A stretch of 64,000 bases of DNA from Xylophilus sp042867185 (GTDB taxonomy: Bacteria > Pseudomonadota > Gammaproteobacteria > Burkholderiales > Burkholderiaceae_C): the NCBI GenBank assembly GCA_042867185.1, contig JBHZQV010000019.1:30463-94462 (forward strand), read 5' to 3'. The notes under the pieces were generated by a model. That model was not told where the DNA came from. It saw only the letters and a list, made by a program, of their open reading frames with translations, and did no database searches. Every line of letters begins with the position of its first letter. The first letter of the stretch is position 1. Below are positions 51,201 to 59,534 of this stretch, piece after piece. The translations under genes and the position numbers were made by a program.

Positions 51201-52544
51201 ATGACGACGGCAAACGTGACCCCGGCAGCGGCTTCTTCCACCGGCGCGCTGCGCTACCAGAGCGGCTTCGGCAACCAGTTCGCCACCGAGTCGGTGCCGG
51301 GCGCATTGCCGCAGGGCCGCAACAGCCCGCAGAAGGCGCCGTTCGCGCTGTACCCCGAGCTGGTCTCGGGCAGCGCCTTCACCGCGCCGCGGCACGAGAA
51401 CTTCCGCACCTGGCTCTACCGCCGGCAGCCCTCGGTGGTGTCGGGCCGCTACCAGCCCTACGCCCAGGCCGGCTGGACGACCGGTGCCGCCGGCGGCGCG
51501 GCGATGCCGCCCGACCCGATGCGCTGGGCGCCGTTCCCGCTGCCGGAGACGCCCACCGATTTCGTCGACGGCCTGCGCACCGTGGTCGCCAACGGCGATG
51601 CCGAGACGCAGACCGGCATGGGCGCGCTGGTCTATGCCGCCGACCGCTCGATGGAGCGCCGCGCGCTGGTCGATGCCGACGGCGAGCTGCTGATCGTGCC
51701 GCAGCAGGGCCGGCTGGTGCTGACCACCGAGATGGGCGTGCTGGAGGTCGCCCCCGGCGAGATCGCGTTGGTGCCGCGCGGCATCGCGTTCAAGGTGGGG
51801 CTGCCCGACGGCCCCTCGCGCGGCTATGTCTGCGAGAACTACGGCGCCCATTTCCGCCTGCCCGAACTGGGCCCGATCGGCTCCAACGGCCTGGCCAACC
51901 CGCGCGATTTCCAGGCGCCGGTGGCGGCCGCCGAAGACGGGGAGGGCGGCTACGAGATCGTCAAGAAGTTCGGCGGCCGGCTCTGGCGCGCCGACATGGC
52001 GCAGTCGCCGTTCAACGTGGTGGCCTGGCACGGCAACCTCGCGCCGCTCAAGTACGACACCAAGAATTTCATGGTGATCGGCTCGATCAGCTTCGACCAC
52101 CCGGATCCGTCGATCTTCACCGTGCTCACCTCGCCCAGCGACACGCCCGGCACCGCCAACTGCGACTTCGTGATCTTCCCGCCGCGCTGGCTGGTGCAGG
52201 AGGACACCTTCCGCCCGCCCTGGTACCACCGCAACATGATGAGCGAGTTCATGGGCCTGGTCTACGGCGAGTACGACGCCAAGGCCGAGGGCTTCCGCCC
52301 CGGCGGCGCCAGCCTGCACAACTGCATGGTGCCGCACGGCCCCGACGAGGCGTCCTTCGAGAAGGCCAGCGCCAGCGACCTGCAGCCGCAGAAGCTCGAC
52401 GGCACCCTGGCCTTCATGTTCGAGAGCCGCTACCGCTTCGTGCCCACCGCCTACGCGCTGCAGGACAGCACCGAGGGCGGCGTGCGCGACCCGAACTACC
52501 CCGACTGCTGGCAGGGCCTGCCCGACCAGTTCAAGCCCGCCTGA
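51201..52544 (+). CDS. hmgA: Homogentisate 1,2-dioxygenase
   Basis: This Fe(II) enzyme opens the ring of homogentisate to maleylacetoacetate. 447 residues, normal length. SGFGNQFATE at the start, the RHENFRTWLYR segment, and the C-terminal iron-binding part with HRNMMSEFMGLVYGEYDAK and NCMVPHGPD. Followed by a Bug receptor and fahA. The reading frame is intact. Confidence 0.97.
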   Translation: MTTANVTPAAASSTGALRYQSGFGNQFATESVPGALPQGRNSPQKAPFALYPELVSGSAFTAPRHENFRTWLYRRQPSVVSGRYQPYAQAGWTTGAAGGAAMPPDPMRWAPFPLPETPTDFVDGLRTVVANGDAETQTGMGALVYAADRSMERRALVDADGELLIVPQQGRLVLTTEMGVLEVAPGEIALVPRGIAFKVGLPDGPSRGYVCENYGAHFRLPELGPIGSNGLANPRDFQAPVAAAEDGEGGYEIVKKFGGRLWRADMAQSPFNVVAWHGNLAPLKYDTKNFMVIGSISFDHPDPSIFTVLTSPSDTPGTANCDFVIFPPRWLVQEDTFRPPWYHRNMMSEFMGLVYGEYDAKAEGFRPGGASLHNCMVPHGPDEASFEKASASDLQPQKLDGTLAFMFESRYRFVPTAYALQDSTEGGVRDPNYPDCWQGLPDQFKPA

Positions 52545-52581
52545 CGCCGGCCGGCACCCACAACCGAGACGAGCCCCCCCC

Positions 52582-53571
52582 ATGCGCACTTCCCTCGACC
52601 GCCGCCGCAGCCTCGCGCGGCTGGCCGCCACCGCCGCCCTATTGGCGCTGGCGCTTCCTGGCGCCCATGCCGCCGACGGGCCGCAGAAGCCGATCCGCTT
52701 CGTCGTGCCCTACACCGCCGGCGGCACCACCGACCTGGTGGCCCGCACCGTCGGCCAGAAGATGGCCGAGACGCTCGGCCGGCCGGTCATCGTCGACAAC
52801 CGCGGCGGCGCCGGCGGCAACATCGGGATGGACGCGGTCGCCAAGGCCGCGCCCGACGGGACCACCATCGGCTTCGGCGCCATCTCGACCAACGCGCTCA
52901 ATCCGCACCTCTACAAGTCGATGGCCTTCGATCCGCGCAAGGATTTCACCGCCATCGGTTTGCTCGGCACCTCGACCATCGTGCTGGAGGTGCCGGCCGC
53001 CTCGCCGGTGAAGACGGTCGCCGACCTGGTCGCCGCCGCGAAGGCCCGGCCCGGCCTGCCGTACGCCACCGCCGGTGCCGGCACCTCGATGCACCTGGCC
53101 GGCGTGATGTTCGCGCAGGCCACCGGCACCGAGCTGACCCACGTCGCCTACAAGGGCAGCGGCCCGGCGATCAACGACCTGCTGGGCAGTACGGTGGGCG
53201 CGATGTTCGACAACCTGCCCGCGTCGCTGCCGCACATCCAGGCCGGCAAGCTGCGGGCGCTGGCGGTGGCCGGGCCGCAGCGTTCGCCCGCGCTGCCCGG
53301 AGTGCCCACGCTGGCCGAAGCCGGCCTGCCGGGCTATGCGCTGGAGCCGTGGTTCGGCGTGTACGGCCCGGCCGGCATGCCGGCGCCCCTGGTGCAGGCG
53401 CTCAACGCCGCGATCAACGAGGCCCTGGCCCTGCCCGAGGTGAAGGAGAAGCTGCTGCAGGCCGGCTTCTCGCCGCGCGGCTCCACGCCGCAGGAACTGG
53501 CCACCCTGACCCAGACCGAGTACCGGCGCCTGGGCGACGTCGCCCGCCGCGCCGGCATGTCGGCCGACTGA
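52582..53571 (+). CDS. Bug-family substrate-binding protein (second copy)
   Basis: 329 residues with a signal peptide ending at PGAHAA and the Bug motif IRFVVPYTAGGTTDLVARTVGQKMAETLGRPVIVDN. About as long as its paralogue at 50121 and clearly related to it, but with different sequence; the two may bind different substrates. It lies between hmgA and fahA with 37 and 31 bases on either side, so it belongs to the operon. Confidence 0.93.
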   Translation: MRTSLDRRRSLARLAATAALLALALPGAHAADGPQKPIRFVVPYTAGGTTDLVARTVGQKMAETLGRPVIVDNRGGAGGNIGMDAVAKAAPDGTTIGFGAISTNALNPHLYKSMAFDPRKDFTAIGLLGTSTIVLEVPAASPVKTVADLVAAAKARPGLPYATAGAGTSMHLAGVMFAQATGTELTHVAYKGSGPAINDLLGSTVGAMFDNLPASLPHIQAGKLRALAVAGPQRSPALPGVPTLAEAGLPGYALEPWFGVYGPAGMPAPLVQALNAAINEALALPEVKEKLLQAGFSPRGSTPQELATLTQTEYRRLGDVARRAGMSAD

Positions 53572-53602
53572 CCCTTCATCCCATTTTCCTGAAGCACCCT
53601 CC

Positions 53603-54931
53603 ATGACCGCACGAATCGACCGCACCCACGACGCCGCCCTGCAGAGCTGGGTGGCCACGGCCAACGCCGACGGCACCGACTTCCCGATCCAGAACCTGCC
53701 GCTGGGCATCTTCCGCCGCGCCGGCAGCGCCGAGGCCTTCCGCCCCGGCGCGGCGATCGGCGACCAGATCGTCGACCTCACGGCGCTGGTGCAGGCCGGG
53801 CACCTGGCCGGCGATGCCGCCGCCGCGTTGGCTGGCACCGAGGACGGCAGCCTCAATGCCCTCATGGCCCGGGGCCGCGCGGCCCGCGTCGCGCTGCGCC
53901 AGGCGCTGTCGGACGGCCTGCGCGCGGGCGCCGCCGGCCAGGCCGCCTGGCAGGCCGCCCTGGTGCCGCAGGCCGAGGCCGAATACGCGGTGCCCGCCCG
54001 CATCGGCGACTACACCGACTTCTACACCAGCGTCCACCACGCCACCTCCATCGGCCGCATGTTCCGCCCGGACAACCCGCTGCTGCCCAACTACAAGTGG
54101 GTGCCGATCGGCTACCACGGCCGCAGCTCGTCGATCGGCGTCTCGGGCCAGCGGTTCGCGCGGCCGGTGGCGCAATTGGGCGTGGCCGGCACCGACGGCA
54201 CCCCGCGCTTCGGCCCGTGCGAGCGGCTCGACTACGAGCTGGAAATGGCGATCTACGTCGGCACGTCCAATCCGCAGGGCGAGCCGGTCGCCATCGGCGA
54301 GGCGGAAGACCACCTCTTCGGCCTGGGCCTGCTCAACGACTGGTCGGCGCGCGACATCCAGGCCTGGGAGTACCAGCCACTCGGCCCGTTCCTGTCGAAG
54401 AACTTCGCCTCGACCGTCTCGCCCTGGATCGTGACCCTGGAGGCGCTGGAGCCGTTCCGCGCCGCCTTCGCCCGGCCCGAAGGCGACCCGCAGCCGCTGC
54501 CCTACCTCGACAGCGAGGACAACCGTGCCCGCGGCGCGCTCGACCTGCAGCTCGAGGTCTGGCTGCAGACCCCCAAGATGCGGGCCGACGGCCTGCCGCA
54601 CCAACGGCTGATGCGCTCCAACTTCAAGGATTCGTACTGGACCGTCGCCCAGCTGCTGTCGCACCACACGGTGGGCGGCTGCAACCTGCAGCCTGGCGAC
54701 CTGCTCGGCTCGGGTACCCAGTCGGGCCCCACGCCCGACCAGGGCGGCTCGATGCTGGAGCTCTCGGCCGGCGGCAAGCAGCCGCTGGTGCTGGCCAACG
54801 GCGAGACGCGCGCTTTTCTGCAGGACGGCGACAGCGTGGTGCTGCGGGCCCGCGGCGAGCGCGCCGGTTTCCGCACCATCGGCTTCGGCGAATGCGAGGG
54901 CCGGGTACTGCCGGCACGCCCGCGCGCATAG
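53603..54931 (+). CDS. fahA: Fumarylacetoacetase
   Basis: This enzyme hydrolyses fumarylacetoacetate to fumarate and acetoacetate, the last step of tyrosine/homogentisate breakdown. 442 residues. Signature YTDFYTSVHHATSIGRMFRPD (catalytic His), GYHGRSSSIGVSG, DYELEMAIYVG, and NDWSARDIQAWEYQPLGPF. The isomerase between hmgA and fahA (maleylacetoacetate isomerase) is not in this window. Confidence 0.97.
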   Translation: MTARIDRTHDAALQSWVATANADGTDFPIQNLPLGIFRRAGSAEAFRPGAAIGDQIVDLTALVQAGHLAGDAAAALAGTEDGSLNALMARGRAARVALRQALSDGLRAGAAGQAAWQAALVPQAEAEYAVPARIGDYTDFYTSVHHATSIGRMFRPDNPLLPNYKWVPIGYHGRSSSIGVSGQRFARPVAQLGVAGTDGTPRFGPCERLDYELEMAIYVGTSNPQGEPVAIGEAEDHLFGLGLLNDWSARDIQAWEYQPLGPFLSKNFASTVSPWIVTLEALEPFRAAFARPEGDPQPLPYLDSEDNRARGALDLQLEVWLQTPKMRADGLPHQRLMRSNFKDSYWTVAQLLSHHTVGGCNLQPGDLLGSGTQSGPTPDQGGSMLELSAGGKQPLVLANGETRAFLQDGDSVVLRARGERAGFRTIGFGECEGRVLPARPRA

Positions 54932-55052
54932 GGAAAAGGGCGTGAAGGACGGGCACCCACCCCCGGCAGCGGTGCCGGCCCACACGCCCACGGCTTCGCG
55001 GCGGGCATAGTTGTCGCTAGTGCATGGCGCCACGGCCTTGCCTTCCCTGCCC

Positions 55053-55943
55053 ATGAAAGCCCCCATGCCCGCCATGCCCGCCCCGGCCGCCACCGCCCTT
55101 CCCACCGTCCTGCGCTGCGAACTGGAGTACCAGGTCTACCAGCCGTCGCACTTCATCTTCCAGATCGAGTGCTCCCGCTCCGAAGACCAGCGGGTGCTGT
55201 CCGAGAACCTGATCGTCACCCCCGGCGTAGTGCTGCGGTCTTCCACCGACAGCGCCGGCAACCGCATGTTCCGGTGCGACACCGAGCCGGGCCCGCTCAA
55301 CGTGCGCTACGACGCCACGGTGCAGATCGACCGCCCCGCATTCACCGGCCAGGAGCTGGAGGCCGAAATCTCCCAGATCCCGGATGCGGTGCTGCCCTAC
55401 CTGATGCCGAGCCGCTTCTGCCCGTCGGACACCATGGGTTCGGACGCGCGCTACCTGTTCGGCCATTTGACCCGCGGCCCGGGCCGGGTCGAGGCGATCT
55501 GCCAGTGGATCCGCGACAACATCGCCTACCAGATCGGCACCAGCAACCCGACCACCACCGCGCTCGACGCCTACCAGCAGCGCGTGGGCGTCTGCCGCGA
55601 TTTCGCGCACCTGGCGATCACCTTCTGCCGGGCGCTCAACATCCCGGCGCGGCTGGTCGGCGGTTATTGCCACTTCCAGGAGCCGCCGCAGGATTTCCAC
55701 GCGGTGATCGAGGCCTGGATCGGCGGCCGCTGGATCATGTTCGACCCGACGCAGCTGGCCGAGCCGTTCAACATCGTGCGTGTCGCGACCGGGCTCGACG
55801 CCAAGAACACCGCGTTCGCCACCGTCTACGGCGCGTTCCAGATGACCCACATGCACATCCAGGTGAGCCACGAGGGATTGCCCGCATCGGACAACCCCGA
55901 CCCGGTGCAGGCGACGGTGCGGCGCCAGACGATGGACGCCTGA
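55053..55943 (+). CDS. Transglutaminase-like protease family protein
   Basis: 296 residues. The catalytic triad is visible: Cys in GVCRDFAHLAITF, His in DFHAVIEAWIGG, and Asp in MFDPTQL. An N-terminal beta domain precedes it (about residues 15-110). It is the bacterial transglutaminase-like family, often with unknown role, sometimes peptidase. The start is uncertain: several Met codons follow one another from 55053, and TTG 55011 is another possibility. Confidence 0.88.
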   Translation: MKAPMPAMPAPAATALPTVLRCELEYQVYQPSHFIFQIECSRSEDQRVLSENLIVTPGVVLRSSTDSAGNRMFRCDTEPGPLNVRYDATVQIDRPAFTGQELEAEISQIPDAVLPYLMPSRFCPSDTMGSDARYLFGHLTRGPGRVEAICQWIRDNIAYQIGTSNPTTTALDAYQQRVGVCRDFAHLAITFCRALNIPARLVGGYCHFQEPPQDFHAVIEAWIGGRWIMFDPTQLAEPFNIVRVATGLDAKNTAFATVYGAFQMTHMHIQVSHEGLPASDNPDPVQATVRRQTMDA

Positions 55944-56125
55944 GGCCGGCCGCGGCAGCGCAGAGTCCGACAGCGCGGCGGGTGGATTGCACTACAGCAT
56001 CTGCCGCCATTGCGCGTCGCCGCAGGCCGGGCGACGGGGCGATATTGGCTTTTCGCCCGAAAGCGAAAACATCCGGCGCAGGCCGTGCCGGATCTTTCTT
56101 TCTCACATCACTCGAAGGGATCACC

Positions 56126-56374
56126 ATGCTCGAACAAACCGAAGGCACCGTCCAGAAGCTCGCCGGCCATGTGCAGGACGCCGTGGGCGGCCTCACCGGC
56201 AACGCCGGTACGCAAGCCGAAGGCAAGGCCCGCCAGGTGGCAGGCAAGGTCCAGGAGACCTACGGCGAAGCCCTGAACCAGGTCCGCGAATCGGCCGTGG
56301 AGAACCCACTGGCCACCCTGGCCATCGTCGCCGGCATCGGCTTCGTGCTGGGCGCCGTCTGGTCCAAGCGCTGA
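56126..56374 (+). CDS. CsbD-like stress-response protein with C-terminal membrane helix
   Basis: 82 residues. The first 40 residues have the CsbD-like pattern (TVQKLAGHVQDAVGGLTGN, QAEGKARQVAGKVQETYGEA). The C terminus contains a short glycine-rich hydrophobic segment (ATLAIVAGIGFVLGAVW) with a KR end, as in DUF883/ElaB-like proteins. Such proteins are induced by general stress. GAAGGGA precedes the ATG. A clear terminator follows. Confidence 0.85.
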   Translation: MLEQTEGTVQKLAGHVQDAVGGLTGNAGTQAEGKARQVAGKVQETYGEALNQVRESAVENPLATLAIVAGIGFVLGAVWSKR

Positions 56375-56418
56375 GCGCCCGCCCGGTGTAGCCCGGACCT
56401 CGGGTCCGGCTGCAGCCG

Positions 56419-56466
56419 AACGGTGCAGGGGTACGACGATGTCGTGCCGCTGCACCGTTATTTTTT
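56419..56466 (+). terminator. Rho-independent terminator after the CsbD-like gene
   Basis: AACGGTGCAG (56419-56428) pairs with CTGCACCGTT (56450-56459), with an inner GGTACGAC/GTCGTGCC stem, followed by ATTTTTT. A classical intrinsic terminator. Confidence 0.92.
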
Positions 56467-56530
56467 GGGCCGCTGCCGGCGCGTCGGCTCCGCGCCCCGT
56501 TCCGGGTCACGCCTCTGCCTTCGATCATCT

Positions 56531-56586
56531 GCTATCGAATAAATAGCTGCGGGCCATTGTAGAGCGCCGGCCGCGAGTACTTTTTG
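56531..56586 (+). repeat. GCTAN8ATAGC repeat element after dadA
   Basis: GCTATCGAATAAATAGC, then GGGCCATTGTAGAGCGCCGGCC and GAGTACTTTTTG. A T-run closes it, so it also may terminate transcription. It is the best-formed copy together with the one at 51127. Confidence 0.75.
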
Positions 56587-56627
56587 TTCCGAATTCCTCG
56601 GGGGAAGTCCTGCGCGGCGCGCCCGGA

Positions 56628-57926
56628 TCAGGCGGCGGCCTGCGTCGCCCGGCCCGACCGGCCGGTCCGGGCGCGTGGCGCATACCGGTCGATCGCCAGA
56701 CCCTCGGTGCTGATCTCGGGCCGGCGGCCGGTCACCAGGTCGGCCAGCAGCCGGCCGGAGCCGCAGGCCATCGTCCAGCCCAGCGTGCCATGGCCGGTGT
56801 TGAGGAACAGGTTCGAATAGCGGGTGCCGCCGACGATCGGGGTGCCGTCGGGCGTCATCGGGCGCAGGCCGGTCCAGAAGCTGGCGCGGGGAACGTCGCC
56901 GCCGGGGAACAGGTCCTGCACCACCATCTCCAGCGTGGCGCGGCGGCGCGGGTCCAGCCGCAGGTCGAAGCCGCCCAGCTCGGCCATGCCGCCGACGCGG
57001 ATCCGGTCGTCGAAGCGGGTCACCGCGATCTTGTAGGTCTCGTCGAGCACGGTGGAGCGGGGGGCCAGTGCCTCGTCGACCAGCGGTACCGTCAGCGAAT
57101 AGCCCTTGACCGGGTACACCGGCAGGTCGAGCCCCAGCGGCGCCAGCGCGTCGCGCGAGTAGCTGCCGAAGGCCATCACGTAGCGGTCGGCGCCCAGCAG
57201 CTGCCCGCCGACCCGCACGCCCTGGATGCGGTCGCCGGCGGCGGCGAGGCCCTGCACCGGCTGGCCGAACTGGAAATCGACGCCCAGCGCCCGCGCCTTC
57301 TCGGCCAGCGCCCGGGTGAAGAGATGGCAGTCGCCGGTCTCGTCGCCGGGCAGGCGCAGGCCGCCGGCCAGGCGCTCGCGGGCCTGGGCCAGCGCCGGCT
57401 CCACCGTGGCCAGCTCGTCGCGGCCCAGCAACTCGAAGGGCACGCCGCATTCGCGCAGCACCGCGATGTCGCGCTGCACCGCATCCAGTTGCGCCTGGCT
57501 GCGGAACAGCTGCAGGGTGCCGCCGGTGCGGTGCTCGTAGGCGATGCCGGTGTCGGCGCGCAGCTGGCGCAGGCAGTCGCGGCTGTACCCGGCCACGCGC
57601 ATCATCCGTTCCTTGTTGACCGCGTAGCGCTCGGCGGTGCAGTTGCGCAGCATCTGCGCCATCCAGCGCAGCTGCCACAGGCTGCCGTCGGCCCGCACCG
57701 CCAGGGGTGCGTGCTGCTGGAACATCCACTTCAGCGCCTTCAGCGGAATGCCCGGCGCGGCCCAGGGCGTGGAATAGCCAGGCGAGACCTGGCCGGCGTT
57801 GGCGAAGCTGGTCTCCTGCGCGGCGGCCGGCTGGCGGTCGAGCACCGTCACCTGGGCGCCGGCGCGCGCCAGGTAGTAGGCGGCGGTGGTGCCGATCACG
57901 CCGCTGCCCATCACGATGACTTTCAT
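56628..57926 (-). CDS. dadA: D-amino acid dehydrogenase small subunit
   Basis: A membrane-associated flavoprotein that oxidises D-amino acids (D-alanine above all) to 2-oxo acids. 432 residues. FAD motif VMGSGVIGTTAAYYLARAG at the N terminus, SFANAGQVSPGYSTPWAAPG as the family signature, and a C-terminal GHGTLGWTMACGSG. It is divergent from an Lrp-type regulator with 128 bases in between. No alanine racemase gene (dadX) is next to it. Confidence 0.95.
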   Translation of the reverse strand: MKVIVMGSGVIGTTAAYYLARAGAQVTVLDRQPAAAQETSFANAGQVSPGYSTPWAAPGIPLKALKWMFQQHAPLAVRADGSLWQLRWMAQMLRNCTAERYAVNKERMMRVAGYSRDCLRQLRADTGIAYEHRTGGTLQLFRSQAQLDAVQRDIAVLRECGVPFELLGRDELATVEPALAQARERLAGGLRLPGDETGDCHLFTRALAEKARALGVDFQFGQPVQGLAAAGDRIQGVRVGGQLLGADRYVMAFGSYSRDALAPLGLDLPVYPVKGYSLTVPLVDEALAPRSTVLDETYKIAVTRFDDRIRVGGMAELGGFDLRLDPRRRATLEMVVQDLFPGGDVPRASFWTGLRPMTPDGTPIVGGTRYSNLFLNTGHGTLGWTMACGSGRLLADLVTGRRPEISTEGLAIDRYAPRARTGRSGRATQAAA

Positions 57927-58054
57927 GGAGAATCTTTCGGTATTCCGTGGATTCGGTACTGTAGAAAGAAGCGGCCAGCGGATTGCCCTGTTATCGCGGT
58001 GAATCCTTGGCGAAACCCCTCATTTGATGGTGCGCCCGCCGCACCGCCAGCGAA

Positions 58055-58522
58055 ATGCCCGATCCCGACCGCATCGACCGCAAGATCCTCGACTGCCTGC
58101 AGCGCGAGGGCCGCATCTCCATGACCGAGCTGGCCGAGCGGGTGGGCCTGTCGGCCTCGCCCTGCACCGAGCGGGTCCGGCGGCTGGAGCGCGAGGGCGT
58201 CATCACCGGCTACCACGCCCGGGTGTCGCCCGAGGCGCTGGGCAAGACGCTGCTGGTTTTCGTCGAGATCAAGCTCTCGTCCAAGTCGGGCGACGTGTTC
58301 GAGAAGGTGCGGCGCGAGCTGCTGCACATGCCCGAGGTGATGGAGTGCCACCTGGTCTCGGGCGATTTCGACTACCTGGTGAAATTCCGGCTGCGCGGCA
58401 TGGGCGAGTACCGCCATCTGCTGGGCGACATCCTGAAGAAGCTGCCGGTCGCGGCCGAGTCGCGCAGCTACGTGGTGATGGAGGAGGTGAAAGAGAGCCT
58501 CTTCCTGCCGGTGGACCGCTAG
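58055..58522 (+). CDS. Lrp/AsnC-family transcriptional regulator
   Basis: 155 residues: winged helix domain (DRIDRKILDCLQREGRISMTELAERVGLSASPCTERVRRLER) and RAM ligand domain (DVFEKVRRELLHMPEVMECHLVSGDFDYLVKFR). Divergent from dadA, so it is probably the amino-acid-responsive regulator of dadA, as DadR/Lrp in other proteobacteria. Confidence 0.92.
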   Translation: MPDPDRIDRKILDCLQREGRISMTELAERVGLSASPCTERVRRLEREGVITGYHARVSPEALGKTLLVFVEIKLSSKSGDVFEKVRRELLHMPEVMECHLVSGDFDYLVKFRLRGMGEYRHLLGDILKKLPVAAESRSYVVMEEVKESLFLPVDR

Positions 58523-58570
58523 CCGCACCGCGCTCGGCACCGCCCGCGACCCGCGCCATAATGCAGGCCC

Positions 58571-58639
58571 ATGCGTGCCACACCGTCCTTCACCCCTGCG
58601 ACGATCCGCCGTCGGCATTGGCGCAAGCCAACCGCCTGA
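58571..58639 (+). CDS. Putative trp leader peptide upstream of trpG
   Basis: 22 codons ending in RRRHWRKPTA. The Trp-Arg-Lys-Pro segment shares 11 consecutive bases (TGGCGCAAGCC, 58619-58629) with the leader upstream of trpE (43435-43445). A -10-like CATAAT lies at 58556-58561. It is 168 bases before trpG. One Trp codon only. It may be an attenuator of the detached trpGDC half; regulation not demonstrated. Confidence 0.5.
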   Translation: MRATPSFTPATIRRRHWRKPTA

Positions 58640-58807
58640 CCGACTCCCCTGCGCCCCGCACCGGCGCGTGCTTCCTGCGAAGCCCCTTCCGTTCCTCCGG
58701 GTGCGATCCGCGCCCACCGGCCGTCCGGCCCCCCGCGGATGGCACCGACCGACCCCCGACACCCCCGCCCGGCCGCCCCGCGCCGCGCCACCGCCTGGAG
58801 ACCCGCC

Positions 58808-59383
58808 ATGCTGCTGATGATCGACAACTACGACAGTTTTACCTACAACATCGTCCAGTACTTCGGTGAACTGGGCACCGAGGTGCAGGTGGTCCGCAAC
58901 GATGAGATCACCGTCGACGGCATCGCCGAGCGCATCGCCGCCGGGGTCGACCGGCTGGTGGTCTCGCCCGGCCCCTGTTCGCCGGCCGAGGCGGGCGTTT
59001 CGGTGGAGGCGATCCAGGCCTTCGCCGGCAAGCTGCCGATCCTGGGCGTGTGCCTGGGCCACCAGGCGATCGGCGCGGCCTTCGGCGGCAGCATCGTCAG
59101 GTCCGAGCAGCTGATGCACGGCAAGACCAGCGTCATCACCACCACCCAGCAGGGCGTGTTCTCGGACCTGCCGGCCCGGTTCACCGTCAACCGCTACCAC
59201 TCGCTGGCGATCGACAAGGCCGCCCCGCCCGCGGTGCTGGAACTGACCGCCTGGACCGACGACGGCGAGATCATGGGCGTGCGCCACAAGGAGCTGCCGA
59301 TCCAGGGCGTGCAGTTCCACCCCGAGTCGATCCTGACCGAGCACGGCCACGCGATGCTGAAGAACTTCCTAGAACAGCGATGA
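58808..59383 (+). CDS. trpG: Anthranilate synthase component II (glutamine amidotransferase)
   Basis: This subunit supplies ammonia from glutamine to TrpE. 191 residues. The catalytic triad: Cys82 (ILGVCLGHQAIG), His171 and Glu173 (VQFHPESI). The oxyanion motif SPGPCSP is also present. Lies before trpD with 151 bases in between, containing a repeat. Confidence 0.96.
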   Translation: MLLMIDNYDSFTYNIVQYFGELGTEVQVVRNDEITVDGIAERIAAGVDRLVVSPGPCSPAEAGVSVEAIQAFAGKLPILGVCLGHQAIGAAFGGSIVRSEQLMHGKTSVITTTQQGVFSDLPARFTVNRYHSLAIDKAAPPAVLELTAWTDDGEIMGVRHKELPIQGVQFHPESILTEHGHAMLKNFLEQR

Positions 59384-59387
59384 CATC

Positions 59388-59483
59388 CCCCAGGCTGCGT
59401 GCTGCGCACTCCGCCTCCCCCCTTCCGCTGCGCGAAGGGGGCGCACCCGGTGGACCGGCGGAGTCGGTTCCACGGGTGCCCTG
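59388..59483 (+). repeat. Composite intergenic repeats between trpG and trpD
   Basis: 59388-59412 is the reverse complement of part of the rpoN-upstream repeat (909-959). It is followed by a two-hairpin repeat (59415-59483) of the family at 47733: first CCCCCCTTCCGCTGCGCGAAGGGGG, then outer stem GCACCCG/CGGGTGC (59443-59449 with 59473-59479) and inner GTGGACCG...GTTCCAC. It divides trpG from trpD. Confidence 0.75.
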
Positions 59484-59534
59484 CTGAATACGTCTCCGGC
59501 CGCCGTTCCCTACTTTTTCCGAGAGCCATCCACC

